Source of the DNA: Tetranychus cinnabarinus
Taxonomy: Eukaryota; Arthropoda; Arachnida; Trombidiformes; Tetranychidae
Reading direction: 5' to 3'
Length of the DNA: 64,000 nt
Assembly (NCBI GenBank): GCA_022266195.1
Contig: WHVY01000007.1
Span: forward strand, 1,178,001-1,242,000
Part shown: positions 35,618 through 47,620 of the stretch, one piece after another
Layout of the letters: the number at the start of each line of letters is the position of its first letter
Position numbering within the stretch: position 1 is the stretch's first letter
Made by a program: the position numbers and the translations under genes
Notes under the pieces: generated by a model
Told to the model about the DNA's origin: nothing
The model's input: the letters and a program-made list of their open reading frames with translations, nothing else
Database searches by the model: none

Positions 35618-37882
35618 CTAAAATGAAAGAAGAGAGAAAAAGTTGAAATTTTGTTTTTTTTCGAGAAAAGTTTTTCTTTCTTGAGGCAAGCAATAGATTT
35701 GATGGGAATGTTGCCGCTTCTGATTAACTCTATTCGAGTTTAAACATTTTTAAAGGCTCGTTTCACCATCGATTAACTTGAATGACAATTTTGCTTTGGG
35801 TTTTCCTTTTCAATTCACAATGATGATGAGATTCTGTACTGGACTCTGCTAAATGGACAATTGCAACTCAATGAATTTTGGTCTTGACAAGAGTTTTAAC
35901 AATAAATGAGTATAATATTGAACAACAAAGAAAATGAGTTTTTTTAACATTTTTTTATATTTTGTTCCTTTTTCTCCCTTTTCCTTTTATTTCAGTTTTT
36001 TTTTCAAACCAAATTGATTCAGAAAAGGTCAACAACATGTAATGAACTTGCATTGAGAAAATTGGAGCAACCATTTTACTGGTCACCATCAATTGGACAC
36101 TTGAATGTTTCAAGTTTTGGTTAACCATGAAAGTTGTTGCAATGATTGAGCATTTGCATCATTTTGAATTGGTAAATATTTAGACTAGAATTTTGGATTT
36201 CGAAAAAAGGTCGACATTTTTTTTCGTTTCTTCCACATTTAGTGTGGCTTTTGCGAGTGTAAAGAAAGAGATTAACTTGAAGAGAAGAATGAAGAAGGTA
36301 AAAGGAAAATAAAATTCAAACAATTTAAATATAATCACATTTGGATAAGCAAATACCATGAGAATGCTTTTGGCTAAATCATTATGCTAATAAGTTTAAA
36401 ATAAAACTCAAACTAATCTAGTAGATACTATCAAGATAATGATTGGATATAACATTTGGAGCATTGGAACGAGTGAAACCACAAGTTTAAAATGTTGGTG
36501 AGAGTGGAAAGCAGAGAGAAGGTAAATGTTGAATTGATGAGCCTTTTTTGAGTTAGTGATTTAAGAGGAAAAATTAGACTGGCATATGATTAAGATTGTT
36601 ATAATGATGATATTATTGTAATGATGGCTTCAGTTTGCTTAGGATTGATGATTTTGATGTCAATGAAGCGATACTGTGAGATTAAAGGTAAAAATAGATT
36701 GCATTGGGATGCAAATAATATCATTTAAACACATGCAAAAGAGCAACAATTTGAGGCTACATTTCAACTATTATATTGGTGAAAGATCACGTGGTTGACT
36801 CGAAATTGGTTCATCATTTAACGTGATTTAATTTAATATTGTAGCACAGAGATGAGAGGAAAATTCATTTGTCTTTAGTGACAAAAAACTCAAATAAATG
36901 TTGCTTTGATTTTATGTCAAACTGTCTAAAACAATGTTTCCACAACTAACTACATTACTTTTTCCACTGACACTTTGTCTCGGAGGAAAATTCTTGATTC
37001 AAGAAGTTGAATATCGCACTCAAAATCATGCAAATTAGCAACAATTTATTGTTCCATGGCATTGATCGTTGTAGCGATAAAGACTAATTAGTTTTATGAG
37101 AAAGGCAAATGAACGAAAATTTGAACATTTTATTCAGAAAGTGAAAGATGAACGATCTGAGATGCAGCAAAACCTCGAGTCTAAAAATCGTTGGAAAACT
37201 CGATCAAAGAAATTTATTCATCGAACTAATGAAGATTAAAACTAATGAAGAGACAAACAAGATTTGGAACTTTTTTATCGTATTTTTAATCTTATTATTA
37301 TAATTCTGCAAATCTTGAGTCAAGAATCTTTAAGGAAAAAGTCGTCGGTTGAACCTGAACCAAAGATGAGTAACTCATTGGTGGAATGAATATCATGATA
37401 TCATATCAAGTTGAAAAAGAACTGAAAATATGTTCGAACAAAGTTGTATCTTGCTTTTGTTGCATGAAAAGTATTGTTGACAAGTGTTGAATTGGTAAGA
37501 AAATGAGAGTGAAAAGGAAAAAGGAAATGAAAATTAGTAGATGGAATCATCATGAATTATTTTATTCCAATCAACTGTGCATAACATGAAGGTCATCAAT
37601 CGTATTTAATTTGTTGATTGCACAGTGATATGCATACATAAACTTTATCTAGATAACACAGTTTCCATGTCATGAAATGAATGAGTTTGGAAAGAGATGA
37701 AGAAGAAGAAGAAGAGAAAAAACGAAAGAAAAAAGAAGATGAAGATTGTGTTTATATGATATGTATTCATGTTACATAAGAAACACAAGTTTACTGTTAT
37801 ATAAAGAGAAAAGAGAAGGAAAAATTATGCTAATATGAAACTGGTCATGGATTTTATTTTGTCTTTTCACATTCACAATGAG
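35618..37882. other. Non-coding, probably intron of the Dpr-family gene
   Basis: No coding sequence seen. A GAAGAA run lies near 37690-37735. Confidence 0.45.
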
Positions 37883-37895
37883 TACCCAATCAACA
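37883..37895 (+). repeat. Left terminal inverted repeat
   Basis: TACCCAATCAACA; exact reverse complement of 47711-47723. Confidence 0.75.
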
Positions 37896-37897
37896 GC

Positions 37898-38007
37898 TTT
37901 GAGTCAACGTTGACTCAAAAAAATCGCCAACCAGGACAGATAGCGGTAAAATTGAGTCAAAGATTTTTTGAGCACCTTTGAATAAAAATTGATAAATGTT
38001 GAGTCTA
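37898..38007. repeat. Left subterminal TTGAGTCAA repeats
   Basis: A perfect 22-bp palindrome at 37898-37919 contains two TTGAGTCAA half-sites head to head. Another copy is at 37952-37960 and a variant (TTGAGTCTA) at 37999-38007. Repeated short motifs just inside the ends are the binding sites of accessory proteins in plant En/Spm elements. Confidence 0.65.
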
Positions 38008-38342
38008 AATGGAATTGATTGGGATATCTGTATCTTGATATTGATACATTTGAAATACCCGTGAATTATCTCGAAGATAAATTTATCGATTCAATTGAAT
38101 CAGATTTTTGATCTAATATATACTATTATTAGTCATTTTTCAATGGTCAAAGTTCTATGACCAAAGAAAAATAGAAAATCAAATTCAAATTGATTATGAA
38201 TTTCATAATTTTCAAGTACAGTGAAATGAAATGATTTTGGAATCAGCAATCGAATATATAAATCAAGCTTCAAAATAAGATTTTAATAGAAAAACTGATA
38301 ATATATTCTAGAATTATTGATCAATGAGAAAAATCTAATATA

Positions 38343-40243
38343 TTATTCTTGTGTATCTTGATCAAATAATGAGTCAACACCATTTTCGTATTCATCCGAA
38401 TCTATTTCTTCAGAAAAATTTGTTTCGTCGTCTTTTTGAATTTGGTTCATCGAATCCGCGTTCTTTGCACATAATGTCTTTACGATCCTCTCTCGGACTC
38501 GACTTTCTAGAGAATCAGAAAATCGTAAAATATTTGATTTTCGGAAAATGTGATCTGTTTGAATAATATAGTTAAATAGAAAGAATTCAATATTATTGAA
38601 ATGCGAATCTCATTGCAAATATGGAAATTGAAATAAATCATGAAATGGTAACTTACGAATAAAAGCAGTAACCCTTTTTTGCCCTAAATGAAAATCAAAT
38701 TTTCCAGTCATTCGCATTGAGAAAGGATCCTTGAATCCCCAAATATAAATTAGAGGATATTTTATCTTTGAATCATTTTTCTTCTTTTTCAACAATTCAT
38801 CAATTTCATCTCTACTGATGATTCTCTTACCGAGAGTTACATCTCTAAAATAAGATTCAGGGAAACAAATATTTATAATTTGGTATGCAATAGCACACGG
38901 ATTTTCCGCTCTGGATTTTTTCAAAGCGGCTTGATATCTGTCAAGATCAAATTGTATCAAACCTTCAATATAAATTTGATTCTATTCAATAAAAGAAAGA
39001 TAAAAAGATTAGGATAATTTGCTGAGCTTTTTAACAAAAATTCAATGATTTAAATAGTTGAAATGATTTAAAATGAATTATACCTTTTGTGAAACTTTAT
39101 ATGTTTGATCCACTTCAGGTACTGAGTTAACAGAATCATTTTCTTTTTGATTCTTTTCTGTAAGAATCAAATTCAAAGTCTTAAATGCCTCAATCATGAC
39201 GATGAATGTTGAACCCGTTGTATCATGCTCAGAAAGGAGTAATTTCTTTCTTTCAAGCTCACCGATTAACTGGTTGAACTTTTTCGCGTTGATTTCACTA
39301 GTTGATAAATCTGCAGAATCACAAATATCAGATTCTGGATATTTTCCGTTCATCTTCCCAGTAGGATCTTGGCTTTTCTTCTTTGAATCATCAATTACTG
39401 AGTCATTTGAAACTTGAGTTTTCTCTAGAAATATATCATCTAGATCTTGATTACTCACATGACTCTGAGAATCTTCGAAATGACTTGTTGAGGGACTTGT
39501 TCGTTTCTCTATTCTCTCCTTTTCTTTCTCGTTCAAGAAAATTTTCTCAAATGATTTTTCACTCAAAACCTGTTGTGGTGGTGTATCATCTTGACTTTCT
39601 AATGGTGAATGAAATAACTTGGATATTTGCTCTGTGAATGTGACGATCTTTTTCAAACCTTTCCAATTCTTGTTGATATTTATATTCTTTGATAAGCACT
39701 CCTTAAGACTTGATAAAGAATCTTAGATAAAATGAAAAAGGATATTAGAGCAATTTTCAATAGACATGATATTGCAAACTCACCTCCTGTTGCCAATAAT
39801 TGAACGGTCAGTTCAAACGTATTTACTTTAATAGTGAAATAATTTTCAGTTGTATTGAAAAATTGATCGAAAGGTATCGAAAATCCAAATTCACTTAAAT
39901 TATCTTCATAGATCTTTAACATTATGGCTTGCATGTAAGGTGAGAAATCTCTTTTCAGAATCATAGGTAAAACAATAACGAAAAGAGTTCCATCCAGCAA
40001 TTGAATATTGCCTTTAACAAACGACTGGCTTGAATTTGATTTTAGATCCACTGAAGATAATTGTTGTTTCTTTGAAGAAGAATCTTGATTAGGAAGTCGA
40101 TGAATTGTTGTAGTAATCCTTTTGTCACTTTTACCGAACACATTTGTCACCACAACAGGTTGTGAAAAGCTTTTCAAATCATCGAAAACATTTTCACTGC
40201 GCCTTGATTTTAGACGCTTAACATTAGGTTGACTTGTAGACAT
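38343..40243 (-). CDS. Transposon accessory-like protein B (4 exons, 544 aa)
   Basis: Exons 40243-39784, 39721-39084, 38981-38657 and 38554-38343 join in phase at GT-AG sites. I chose ATG 40243 because the longer frame upstream begins at TTG. Residues 1-40 are basic (VKRLKSRRSE). Exon 1 ends LTVQLLATGD across an intron placed exactly as in protein A. Exon 2 is polar and charged, probably disordered. Exons 3-4 hold the block shared with A: NPCAIAYQIINICFP, a TL motif, YIWGFKDPFS, FHLGQKRVTAFI and HHIFRK. The C-terminus is acidic. No family is recognised. The CFP...TL part faintly recalls a BEN domain, which binds DNA. Inferred role: accessory DNA-binding protein of the transposon. Confidence 0.75.
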
Positions 40244-40790
40244 AGATATAACAGTTAACTGTAATTGAAAACTGAATGTAAAAGGTTTCAAGATTTTAAA
40301 AACAGAAACTAATGATTCAACCAGAAAAATGTACCCTTTTTATTGCACAAATGAAAATTGAACTGTGGAATTTGAAATTTGAAAATTGTTGGTTACAAAA
40401 CACATTGAAAACATAAATTGATTTTACCTTGGGTGAGATCTGATTTGCTGTAAATAAAAATCTATGATTTGATTGGAAATTGGATTGGATTCAAAAAACT
40501 AAATTATTGTGAAATCAAAACCTTGTGAAAAATTACTAAATTGAAAAAATTGAAAAATAATTTGATTGATTGATTGAGAATAGACTTTGATCTAATTGGT
40601 CAGCTTTCAACTGATTTTGAAAAAATTTAATTTTGATTGGCAATAAGAAAGAGAGATTTTGTGATTCCTTTTTTGAGATCATTGAAAAGATAATTTGAAT
40701 TTGATGACTATTTGTCAAAAGTTTTATCTAAAAATTTGAAATTCAAAATTGAAAATAAATTGAAATGTATTTGGCACATACTGATTGAAA

Positions 40791-43351
40791 TTAGAATTTT
40801 TTCTCCAAAGATGCCAAGATTTGGGCGAATTTTGGATCTTTTTGCCTAGCTGCAAGAATCGAAAGCAATTGATCATCAGAGAGTGGATTTTGAGTAGTTA
40901 AAGATAATGGAACACTCTGAGAATCAGATTCTGCCTCGGTCTCGATTTTCGAATCTTGTAGATTAGATTCGACGTCGGTATCACTTTTCGAACCTTTTTG
41001 ATTCGATTCCACTTCAATCTCACTGTTTGAATCTTGTTGATTCGGTTCCGCCTCGGTTTCACTTTTTGAATCCTTTTGCTCAGGTTCCACCTGCGTTTCA
41101 ATTTTTGAATCTTCTTGATTGGATTCCTTTTGATTCTCTTCGTCTTGATTTGATTCCTTCGCATCGCTTTCTGTCTTTGTTGAATAGATTGATGCATTTG
41201 ATGAATCTTCAGCAGGCTCTGATAGTTTCACTTGCGATTCTGTGTCAGAGCGCTGTTTTTTGCTTGCATTTTGTGAGGTTTGACTTTCCTCTTCAACAAG
41301 GTTTCTTTTGCTGCCTCTTTCTGAAATGTCGATGCCAGAATCTTGTTTCAAAATTTCTTGATCTTCTTTCTCTTCTTTCTCTGCTTCGCTTAAAGAATCT
41401 TTAATCGGAGTTGAAGTCATCTTTTGTAGATTAGTGAAGGAAAGAGGAACGACTTGAGTTAAACCAGACAAGTCGTTAAATTCTTGAATATCTTTTCCTT
41501 CCTCATTTGTCTCATTTCTTCGATCTTTTGGCATTGTGAGATTCAAAGATTCTTGTTCCAGTTGAGATTCATTTCCAATGGAAGGCAAAAAATCAAAAGG
41601 ATTCGCATGGCTTCGAGAATCGTAAGCTTGCTTGAGGTTGTCCCAATCAAAACCTTCGTTACTTTCCTCATCATCAATAACAAGACGTCGTCTAGATCTT
41701 TTAGGTCGAACATCAAAGCTTTCATCTTCTTCATTTTCTTCATTTTCATCTGAAGATAAAACAATATCAGCTTTAGGAACTGAGCTCTTTCTTGGGCTTT
41801 CATCTTCTTTTTTGATCTTTGTTCTATTGTAATGCAGAGCCTTTGAAATATTTGAAATTAAAAGCTTTTCTGTGGCTATATCATAGCTATTTCGTCCACA
41901 TTTCCTCAACACATGATCTTAGAAATAAAAAAGATAATATTTATTGAAACACATGAAATTGAATCTTGAAAATTGAAAAAGTATGTATCATTCATTGAAA
42001 CTTACCCATCAAAGCCCGTAATCGTTGTTCACCTAAGCCACCTACAAAGGGCCCCTTGACCGGGCATGAAAGTGGATCTTGGTAACCCCATTGAGTAATC
42101 AAAGATCTTTTTCCTCCATATCCACGAAGAGTCATGTTAGCGATCCAATGGCTAGGGAAGCAATATTTAACAAAAGATGTCATTATGGTAGCAGGATCGC
42201 GTTCCTCGATTCTACTTGGAAAAGATTTAGTGACTTTCTTATATTTGGCAGTGAATACTGGAAAGATCCCTTCGATCAAAGTTCTAGATCCACTTTCAGC
42301 AGTTTTATCCTTACCAATAGAATAATTAGTTTGGTTGCCTATCGATTGCTCAGACTCAGCTTCCTCTTCTGAGAATCTTTTCATTGAATAATCTCGTATA
42401 AAGTTTAATGTCTTGAGCAAAGAATCAAAAACCTTTGCAATTCGTTGAAAATGAGGGCGTAATTCATTTTCCTCTTGGATTTGCGTTACATCGAATTTCA
42501 AACCTCGAATTTCCTTTTGAATTTCATCAAGGTGTGAATTCAATTTTCCATAATCAAATTCATTTGAAGGAACAGCTGAAGAGCAACTGGCACGGGGACT
42601 GCGTGGTAATGATGTGGAAAAATCTTCAGGCTCTTTTTTAATTTCACTTGCACTCATTACTGGCAATATTTGATGTTCTTGTGAATCTAGATTCACAACA
42701 ACTGGATCAGAAGAAGTTGAACCTTGAAGAATTTGTGCTTCCTTGACTTTCAAAATATCTACCCTCTTGAAAAAAGCTTCAAATGTTGCTTGAGTAATGG
42801 AGCGTAATGAGTTACAAGGGGCAGTCGAGACGATGATATTATTCAACGGTATCCAGTAATTTATTCTAGTCGAGAGTCTCGGAATCCGATAGGTTTTACA
42901 ATTCTCATAGAAACATCTATACGCTTCAAGAAGCTCTTTTGAATCGTCTAGAAAATAGATAAAAGAAGTAAGAAATAGAATATATTAGAAATAAGAATTT
43001 AGAATTTAATACAATAGATTCGGACTTACCTCCAGTTGCCACAATCATGGCTGGAATAGCTTGAAAACCATCTATTTGAATTTCAACTACATTATCTGGA
43101 TGCATTGAAAGTGGAACCAAATTCGAAGGAATTGAATCCTTTTCCAATTTAAAACCAATTGGAATTGTAGATTCCGATTTCAGGCTTTTCACTCTTAAAA
43201 TTCCAACAATTGATCTTTGGTTCATCATAAGCTTTGTTAATGAGCTTACCAATGTTAATTGACGAGTAAGTAGACGAGGAGATCTTCTTTTACCAGTTTT
43301 TTGATTACCAAGTCGCACAATTGTTGTTTTTCGACGATTCACTTCTCGCAT
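40791..43351 (-). CDS. Transposon accessory-like protein A (3 exons, 796 aa)
   Basis: Exons 43351-43030, 42947-42006 and 41917-40791 join in phase. ATG 43351 is the first ATG; the longer frame starts at TTG. The N-terminus is basic (MREVNRRKTTIVRLGNQ) and exon 1 ends AMIVATGD, with the intron as in protein B. Exon 2 has a short predicted coiled coil (HLDEIQKEIRGLKFDV) and then the shared block: DPATIMTSFVKYCFP, MTLRGYGG, TQWGYQDPLS, GGLGEQRLRALM, DHVLRK. Exon 3 is highly charged, with a nuclear-localisation-like RPKRSRRR and five 13-residue acidic repeats near its end. It is divergent from the transposase, about 470 bp apart. Probably nuclear; DNA binding is inferred. Function otherwise unknown. 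Confidence 0.78.
40900..41115 (-). repeat. 39-bp tandem repeats coding acidic 13-residue units in protein A
   Basis: Five consecutive units follow the pattern E-x-N-Q-x-D-S-K-x-E-T-E-A, for example ESNQEDSKIETQV, EPEQKDSKSETEA, EPNQQDSNSEIEV, ESNQKGSKSDTDV and ESNLQDSKIETEA. They code a long acidic, disordered arm. Confidence 0.75.
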
Positions 43352-43819
43352 AAATCGCGAAACCAAAGATCACAAGAAAATACTTTCGTGAAACACGAAT
43401 AACAATTTAAAACCGTACTTTAAGCACTATTTAAAGCAGGAAATTAACAAAAAAGCTTGAAATAAAATGTGTTTAAAATGAATAAAAGCTGAAAAGACTT
43501 CCTTTTTTGATAAAACTTTAAATCTACCTCTTTCCGCAAAGATTAGATAAGAATAAGAAAATATTCTACGTATCTAAGCAACGAAGAAAAGAACAAAACA
43601 CGTGTTTTCTTTTCTATGTTAGTCAATTGAGTTGAAAAATAAACGTGGTTATTGTTTTTGTTTAATTAATTAATTTTTCAGTGTTTTAATCAATTAATTA
43701 TAGTTATTAATTAATTTATATTTGATATTTTTCGCCACGAATTTCCGCCAAACTGAATTCTGTGCCTTTTCAGTGTTTTTGTTGTTTAAATCAAACCACC
43801 ATTCATCAAGTCATTTAAA
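43352..43819. promoter_or_regulatory. Divergent promoter region between protein A and transposase genes
   Basis: 468 bp separate the two ATGs. It is very AT-rich with repeated TTAATTAATTA palindromes near 43665-43720. The arrangement implies a shared two-way promoter, probably the switch point of the transposon's expression. Confidence 0.45.
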
Positions 43820-46300
43820 ATGGCAAATGAGCAACAAAAATGTAATAGGACATTGAATAGAAATGTGAGAAAATCCCATTTGCTCCGTGAATCAGATTAT
43901 GTTCACAGTTTACCGGATCTGGCAAGTCGACAGTCAAATGATGATGATATCGCCGATTCTTCAAATTCTGATATCTTTGCAGTTGAACATTCAGAGCCAA
44001 TCAATTTCAGTGATTTTGAATTTGATCAAGAAAGTGAAGATTCTTCAAATGTCCATTCTTTCAACAATCAACTTGATCCTACATTGAGACAATATTCGGA
44101 AGCAATTCTTTCAACTATCATGTCAACTGCTGGATTAAATCTGAATCAAGCTGAGCTTGTAGTGAATTTATTTAATAATCTGAATCGTAGATTCTCAACC
44201 GATCCCATTTTCTTGCCCAGTATTCGTTATTTTTGGGATCGAAAATCAAAAGAAAATATTGTTGAAACATTCATTATTTGTGAACAAGATCATGCTCATG
44301 GACCCTACAGAGGTGAACCAAAGTTATATGCTCCTTTTCGCTGTGGTAATAGGAATTTCCCTGCTCAACTCAAAAGTGACAAGTTCTTTTTACATATCTC
44401 TCTAAGAAGTCAATTAGAAAAGAATCTACCTTCTATTTCAAGTTCACAATTGAATTTACGGGAATCGGATACCATTCGTGATGTGAGTTTCGCACGACAA
44501 GCAAAAAAAATCAAAACTGGATTCCAAGATCCAAGAATCCCAGGAATGAGAAAGATGACTTTAACCCTTCATGCAGATGAAGTTCAAGCAGGCAAAAGCT
44601 CATCAATAAAGATTTTTCCAATATTTATTTCAATAAATGAAATGAATCCAATGATTCGAAAGAATCATTTTTTCTTAGTTTCACTTTTCGTTGGAAAAAT
44701 CAAACCAAAGTTGGCCAGCTATCTTGGACCTTTGATCGAGGAATTGCAAACTCTAGAAAACGATCCAATTTCTTGGACAGATATTGATGGAAATTCATTC
44801 AGATCAACTTTCCATCTGATATGTTTGATCGCAGATGCTCCTATGAGAGCATATCTAAGATCTGTGAGGCAATATAATCATTTACAAGGATGCGATTGGT
44901 GCCTGATAAAAGCTTCTTCTGAATTTGGATCAAGGGTGTTTTTCGGAATCGACAGAACCGATGTTCAGAATCTAAAGAGAAAACATCAAGATTTTCTGGA
45001 TTTTTCTCGATCGAATTTCGAAGATGGTGATTCTTGCAATAATCCAAGATTCAAGGGAATAATCGGAGTTTCTCCATTACTGAAATTGAAGTCTTTTGAT
45101 ATTGTAAATGGAATCAGTGTTGAGCCAATGCATTGCTTGATTCTGGGCGTGTTGAGAACCTTGATTCTGAAAGGTTGGTTAGGTAGCAATCAACTTGATT
45201 TGTTCGAACGAGGAGTTGACAAAAATCTATTCAAGGCTGAACTTGGTCGACGATTATTAGATATTTCTGTACCTTCAGATTTTGGAAGAGCACCTCGAGA
45301 TTTGAACCATATAATGCACTGGAAAAGTGCTGAATATGACAGTTTTCTGGTTTACTTTTTCTATTCTTCAATCAAAGGACTTTTGAAAAATAAAGTTATT
45401 AACCACATAATGTGTCTTGTGAAAATCTACTATCTTTCACATCGTTGTCCAGTTGAACAAGAAAATATCGAGGAAATTACGAATTTGATCGAGGAATTTC
45501 AAGCTGGTGTAGCTGAGATTTATGGATCCAATTTCCTGACATATAACTTGCATATTATGTCACACATTCCAGATGCTTTGTATAATCTAGGACCGAATGC
45601 AAATGTTTCATCGTATCCACTCGAAAATTATATGGGTGTTTTAAAAGAGAAAGTCAAAAGATCCTCGAATATTGCACCTCATCTCGTTCGAGTTTTTATG
45701 AACGATTTCAGACACAAAGAAACAATTGAAACAGAAATTGCTAATTGGCGTCTTAATGCGAAAGAGAGAAAAGATTTTGGATATAAAGTTTCAGATCTAG
45801 AATCTAAAATTATTTGCATCAAAGAAAATGAATTTATCTCGAATAAAGATCAATTCAAACAATTGGTTGGAAATTTCATTGGTGAGCAGATTGCTGATTC
45901 TCAGATCAATTATATGAAAAGTATTTCAATTAATGGTAAAAGATTCTCATCCAAAACATATACCGAGGACAAGAAAAGAGATGATTCTCTTATCAAAACA
46001 ACTGATGATCAGTTTAACCAAATAATCTCAATTTTGGAAGTAAATTCATATGATCTTATTGCTATTTGCGAAAGAGTCGAGGTGAATCCAGTTAAATTCA
46101 AATTCAACGGAATCACAGGCCAAATATATTTGAAATTTAATCACATTTTCGAAATCAAGAATCCAAAAAAAGCTGGTAAAAAATTAGTTGCAACTCGACT
46201 TACCAATGAAACAAAAAAAGCTATTTTTATACCAAGTACTAAATTCTCGCCGAAATATTCCAAAGATTATATCGTGGATCAATTTCTCATAAATATTTAG
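43820..46300 (+). CDS. Tnp2/CACTA-like transposase (826 aa)
   Basis: One uninterrupted exon from ATG 43820 to TAG 46300. The acidic N-terminus (about 1-95) is disordered. A cysteine-containing motif (FRCGNRNFP) lies near 175. The catalytic-type core starts at LTLHADEVQAGKSSSIKIFP (about 250), then LICLIADAPMRAYLRS (about 335) with GCDWC (about 357). Next are FDIVNGISVEPMHCLILGVL (about 430-450) and SYPLENYMGVLKEKVKRSS near 600. This series matches the order in Tnp2-type transposases of CACTA/CMC elements, which cut at terminal repeats through DDE chemistry. Which acidic residues are catalytic cannot be fixed by eye. No frameshift or stop is present, so the protein could be functional. Its TIR-bounded setting supports the call. 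Confidence 0.82.
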   Translation: MANEQQKCNRTLNRNVRKSHLLRESDYVHSLPDLASRQSNDDDIADSSNSDIFAVEHSEPINFSDFEFDQESEDSSNVHSFNNQLDPTLRQYSEAILSTIMSTAGLNLNQAELVVNLFNNLNRRFSTDPIFLPSIRYFWDRKSKENIVETFIICEQDHAHGPYRGEPKLYAPFRCGNRNFPAQLKSDKFFLHISLRSQLEKNLPSISSSQLNLRESDTIRDVSFARQAKKIKTGFQDPRIPGMRKMTLTLHADEVQAGKSSSIKIFPIFISINEMNPMIRKNHFFLVSLFVGKIKPKLASYLGPLIEELQTLENDPISWTDIDGNSFRSTFHLICLIADAPMRAYLRSVRQYNHLQGCDWCLIKASSEFGSRVFFGIDRTDVQNLKRKHQDFLDFSRSNFEDGDSCNNPRFKGIIGVSPLLKLKSFDIVNGISVEPMHCLILGVLRTLILKGWLGSNQLDLFERGVDKNLFKAELGRRLLDISVPSDFGRAPRDLNHIMHWKSAEYDSFLVYFFYSSIKGLLKNKVINHIMCLVKIYYLSHRCPVEQENIEEITNLIEEFQAGVAEIYGSNFLTYNLHIMSHIPDALYNLGPNANVSSYPLENYMGVLKEKVKRSSNIAPHLVRVFMNDFRHKETIETEIANWRLNAKERKDFGYKVSDLESKIICIKENEFISNKDQFKQLVGNFIGEQIADSQINYMKSISINGKRFSSKTYTEDKKRDDSLIKTTDDQFNQIISILEVNSYDLIAICERVEVNPVKFKFNGITGQIYLKFNHIFEIKNPKKAGKKLVATRLTNETKKAIFIPSTKFSPKYSKDYIVDQFLINI

Positions 46301-46957
46301 CACTGGAAGCTAAAGATAATTCCTATTAAAAGTATTGGAGTTCAGCTTAAAAAGCTGTTTGGCTTAATTCGAATTTTGTCGACACGAATCGCGTCAAAAG
46401 CCAACAACACAACAACTTAAGGATCTTGGAATCATCTTGTGTTTTCTCCTCCAGTTTTCGATATTTAATCATTTCATTTGTTAATTTTATGTGATTTTAA
46501 TTACTAGTGAGATCAATTTCATCTTTAATTTCAAGAATCAAAAGTCGAATTTGGTAAAATTCATAAATTCATCTCTAAAATTCAATTGTGATAATTGATT
46601 CTACTTCTCAGCTTTTCTCCGTTTATAAAGAAATCATTTTATTTTGAATTTTTTCTATTTCAACTTCTTAATTGTGCTTCGGATTTGGTTCCACCTTATA
46701 ATCAAAGAATCAATAAATCAGTGAATAATCAATTTCAATAAATTCCTGATAGGAAATTCCTGATTCAAGAAAAAAAGCGATTCCATTTTTCCTGATTTCT
46801 GGTTTGGTTCTGGCTTTGTCAATATTTAATCGATCGCCATCATCATATTGTTTCCATTTTCTCACCACGACTCACTACTCATCTTAATCTCATCATCTAA
46901 TTCTCATCATCTTATTCTGATTATTTCATTCTCACCTTCAAGGTTTTTCGATCCAAG
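46301..46957. other. 3' flank of transposase within the transposon
   Basis: AT-rich, with an AATAAA at 46712-46717 that may end the transposase mRNA, then TCATC-rich sequence. No gene seen. Confidence 0.4.
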
Positions 46958-47260
46958 ATGGCAAAAGGTCGGTTCATGTTTAGAATTAGCTTCAGTGTTA
47001 CAGCCAATATGGCTTTATTTGTATTTCAGTCGTCTAAATATTTTCATAATTTTCAATGATTTTCAGTTTTAAAAAAGTTATTTTTCAAGAATAAAAGATT
47101 CACGATTTGCAAGAAATTAAAGTATCTGGACATCAAGAATTTCAAAATTCAAATCAAAGTCAAGAAAGACTTTCAAAGATTTTATGAGCAAGAAAAATTT
47201 AAAAATGTCGTTCCGATGGAGATCTGTGAAGAAGAGGTTCAAGCCATGGAAATAGATTAA
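46958..47260 (+). CDS. Candidate small basic protein at right end of transposon (2 exons, 67 aa)
   Basis: Exon 1 (46958-46967, ATGGCAAAAG) before GTCGGT, joined to exon 2 (47067-47260) after TTTTCAG, gives MAKVLKKLFFKNKRF and continues to an acidic end (EICEEEVQAMEID). Exon 2 alone is open for 64 codons with strongly coding-like Lys/Phe content. The donor is weak, so the first exon may be wrong. The protein would be small, basic at first and acidic at the end. No family recognised. Confidence 0.35.
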
Positions 47261-47620
47261 ATTCTTGGATCCATAATTATTATTCTTAAATTTTTTCTGG
47301 TCCAATTTTCATTTTATTTCCTTTATATTATCAAAATTTCAAAATTCAAAAATCAAATTATGATCTCAATCATATCTTTCCACTGTGCCTTTCAATATAT
47401 CTATCTATCAAATAATGAATTTCGATTTCCGATTTGTTTAATAAACTTGATACTTCACTGAGTAAAATCTAAAATCTTTATCAAATTCTTTCAATATATC
47501 AATCATTTATTGACGGTTGATCGTATGAAAAATCACAGTGCTCAGGATTCCAGAATCAAATTTTATTCTAGATTCTTGGATCCAATTTTGATTTAAAATT
47601 AATTCAAAAAAATAGAAAAA

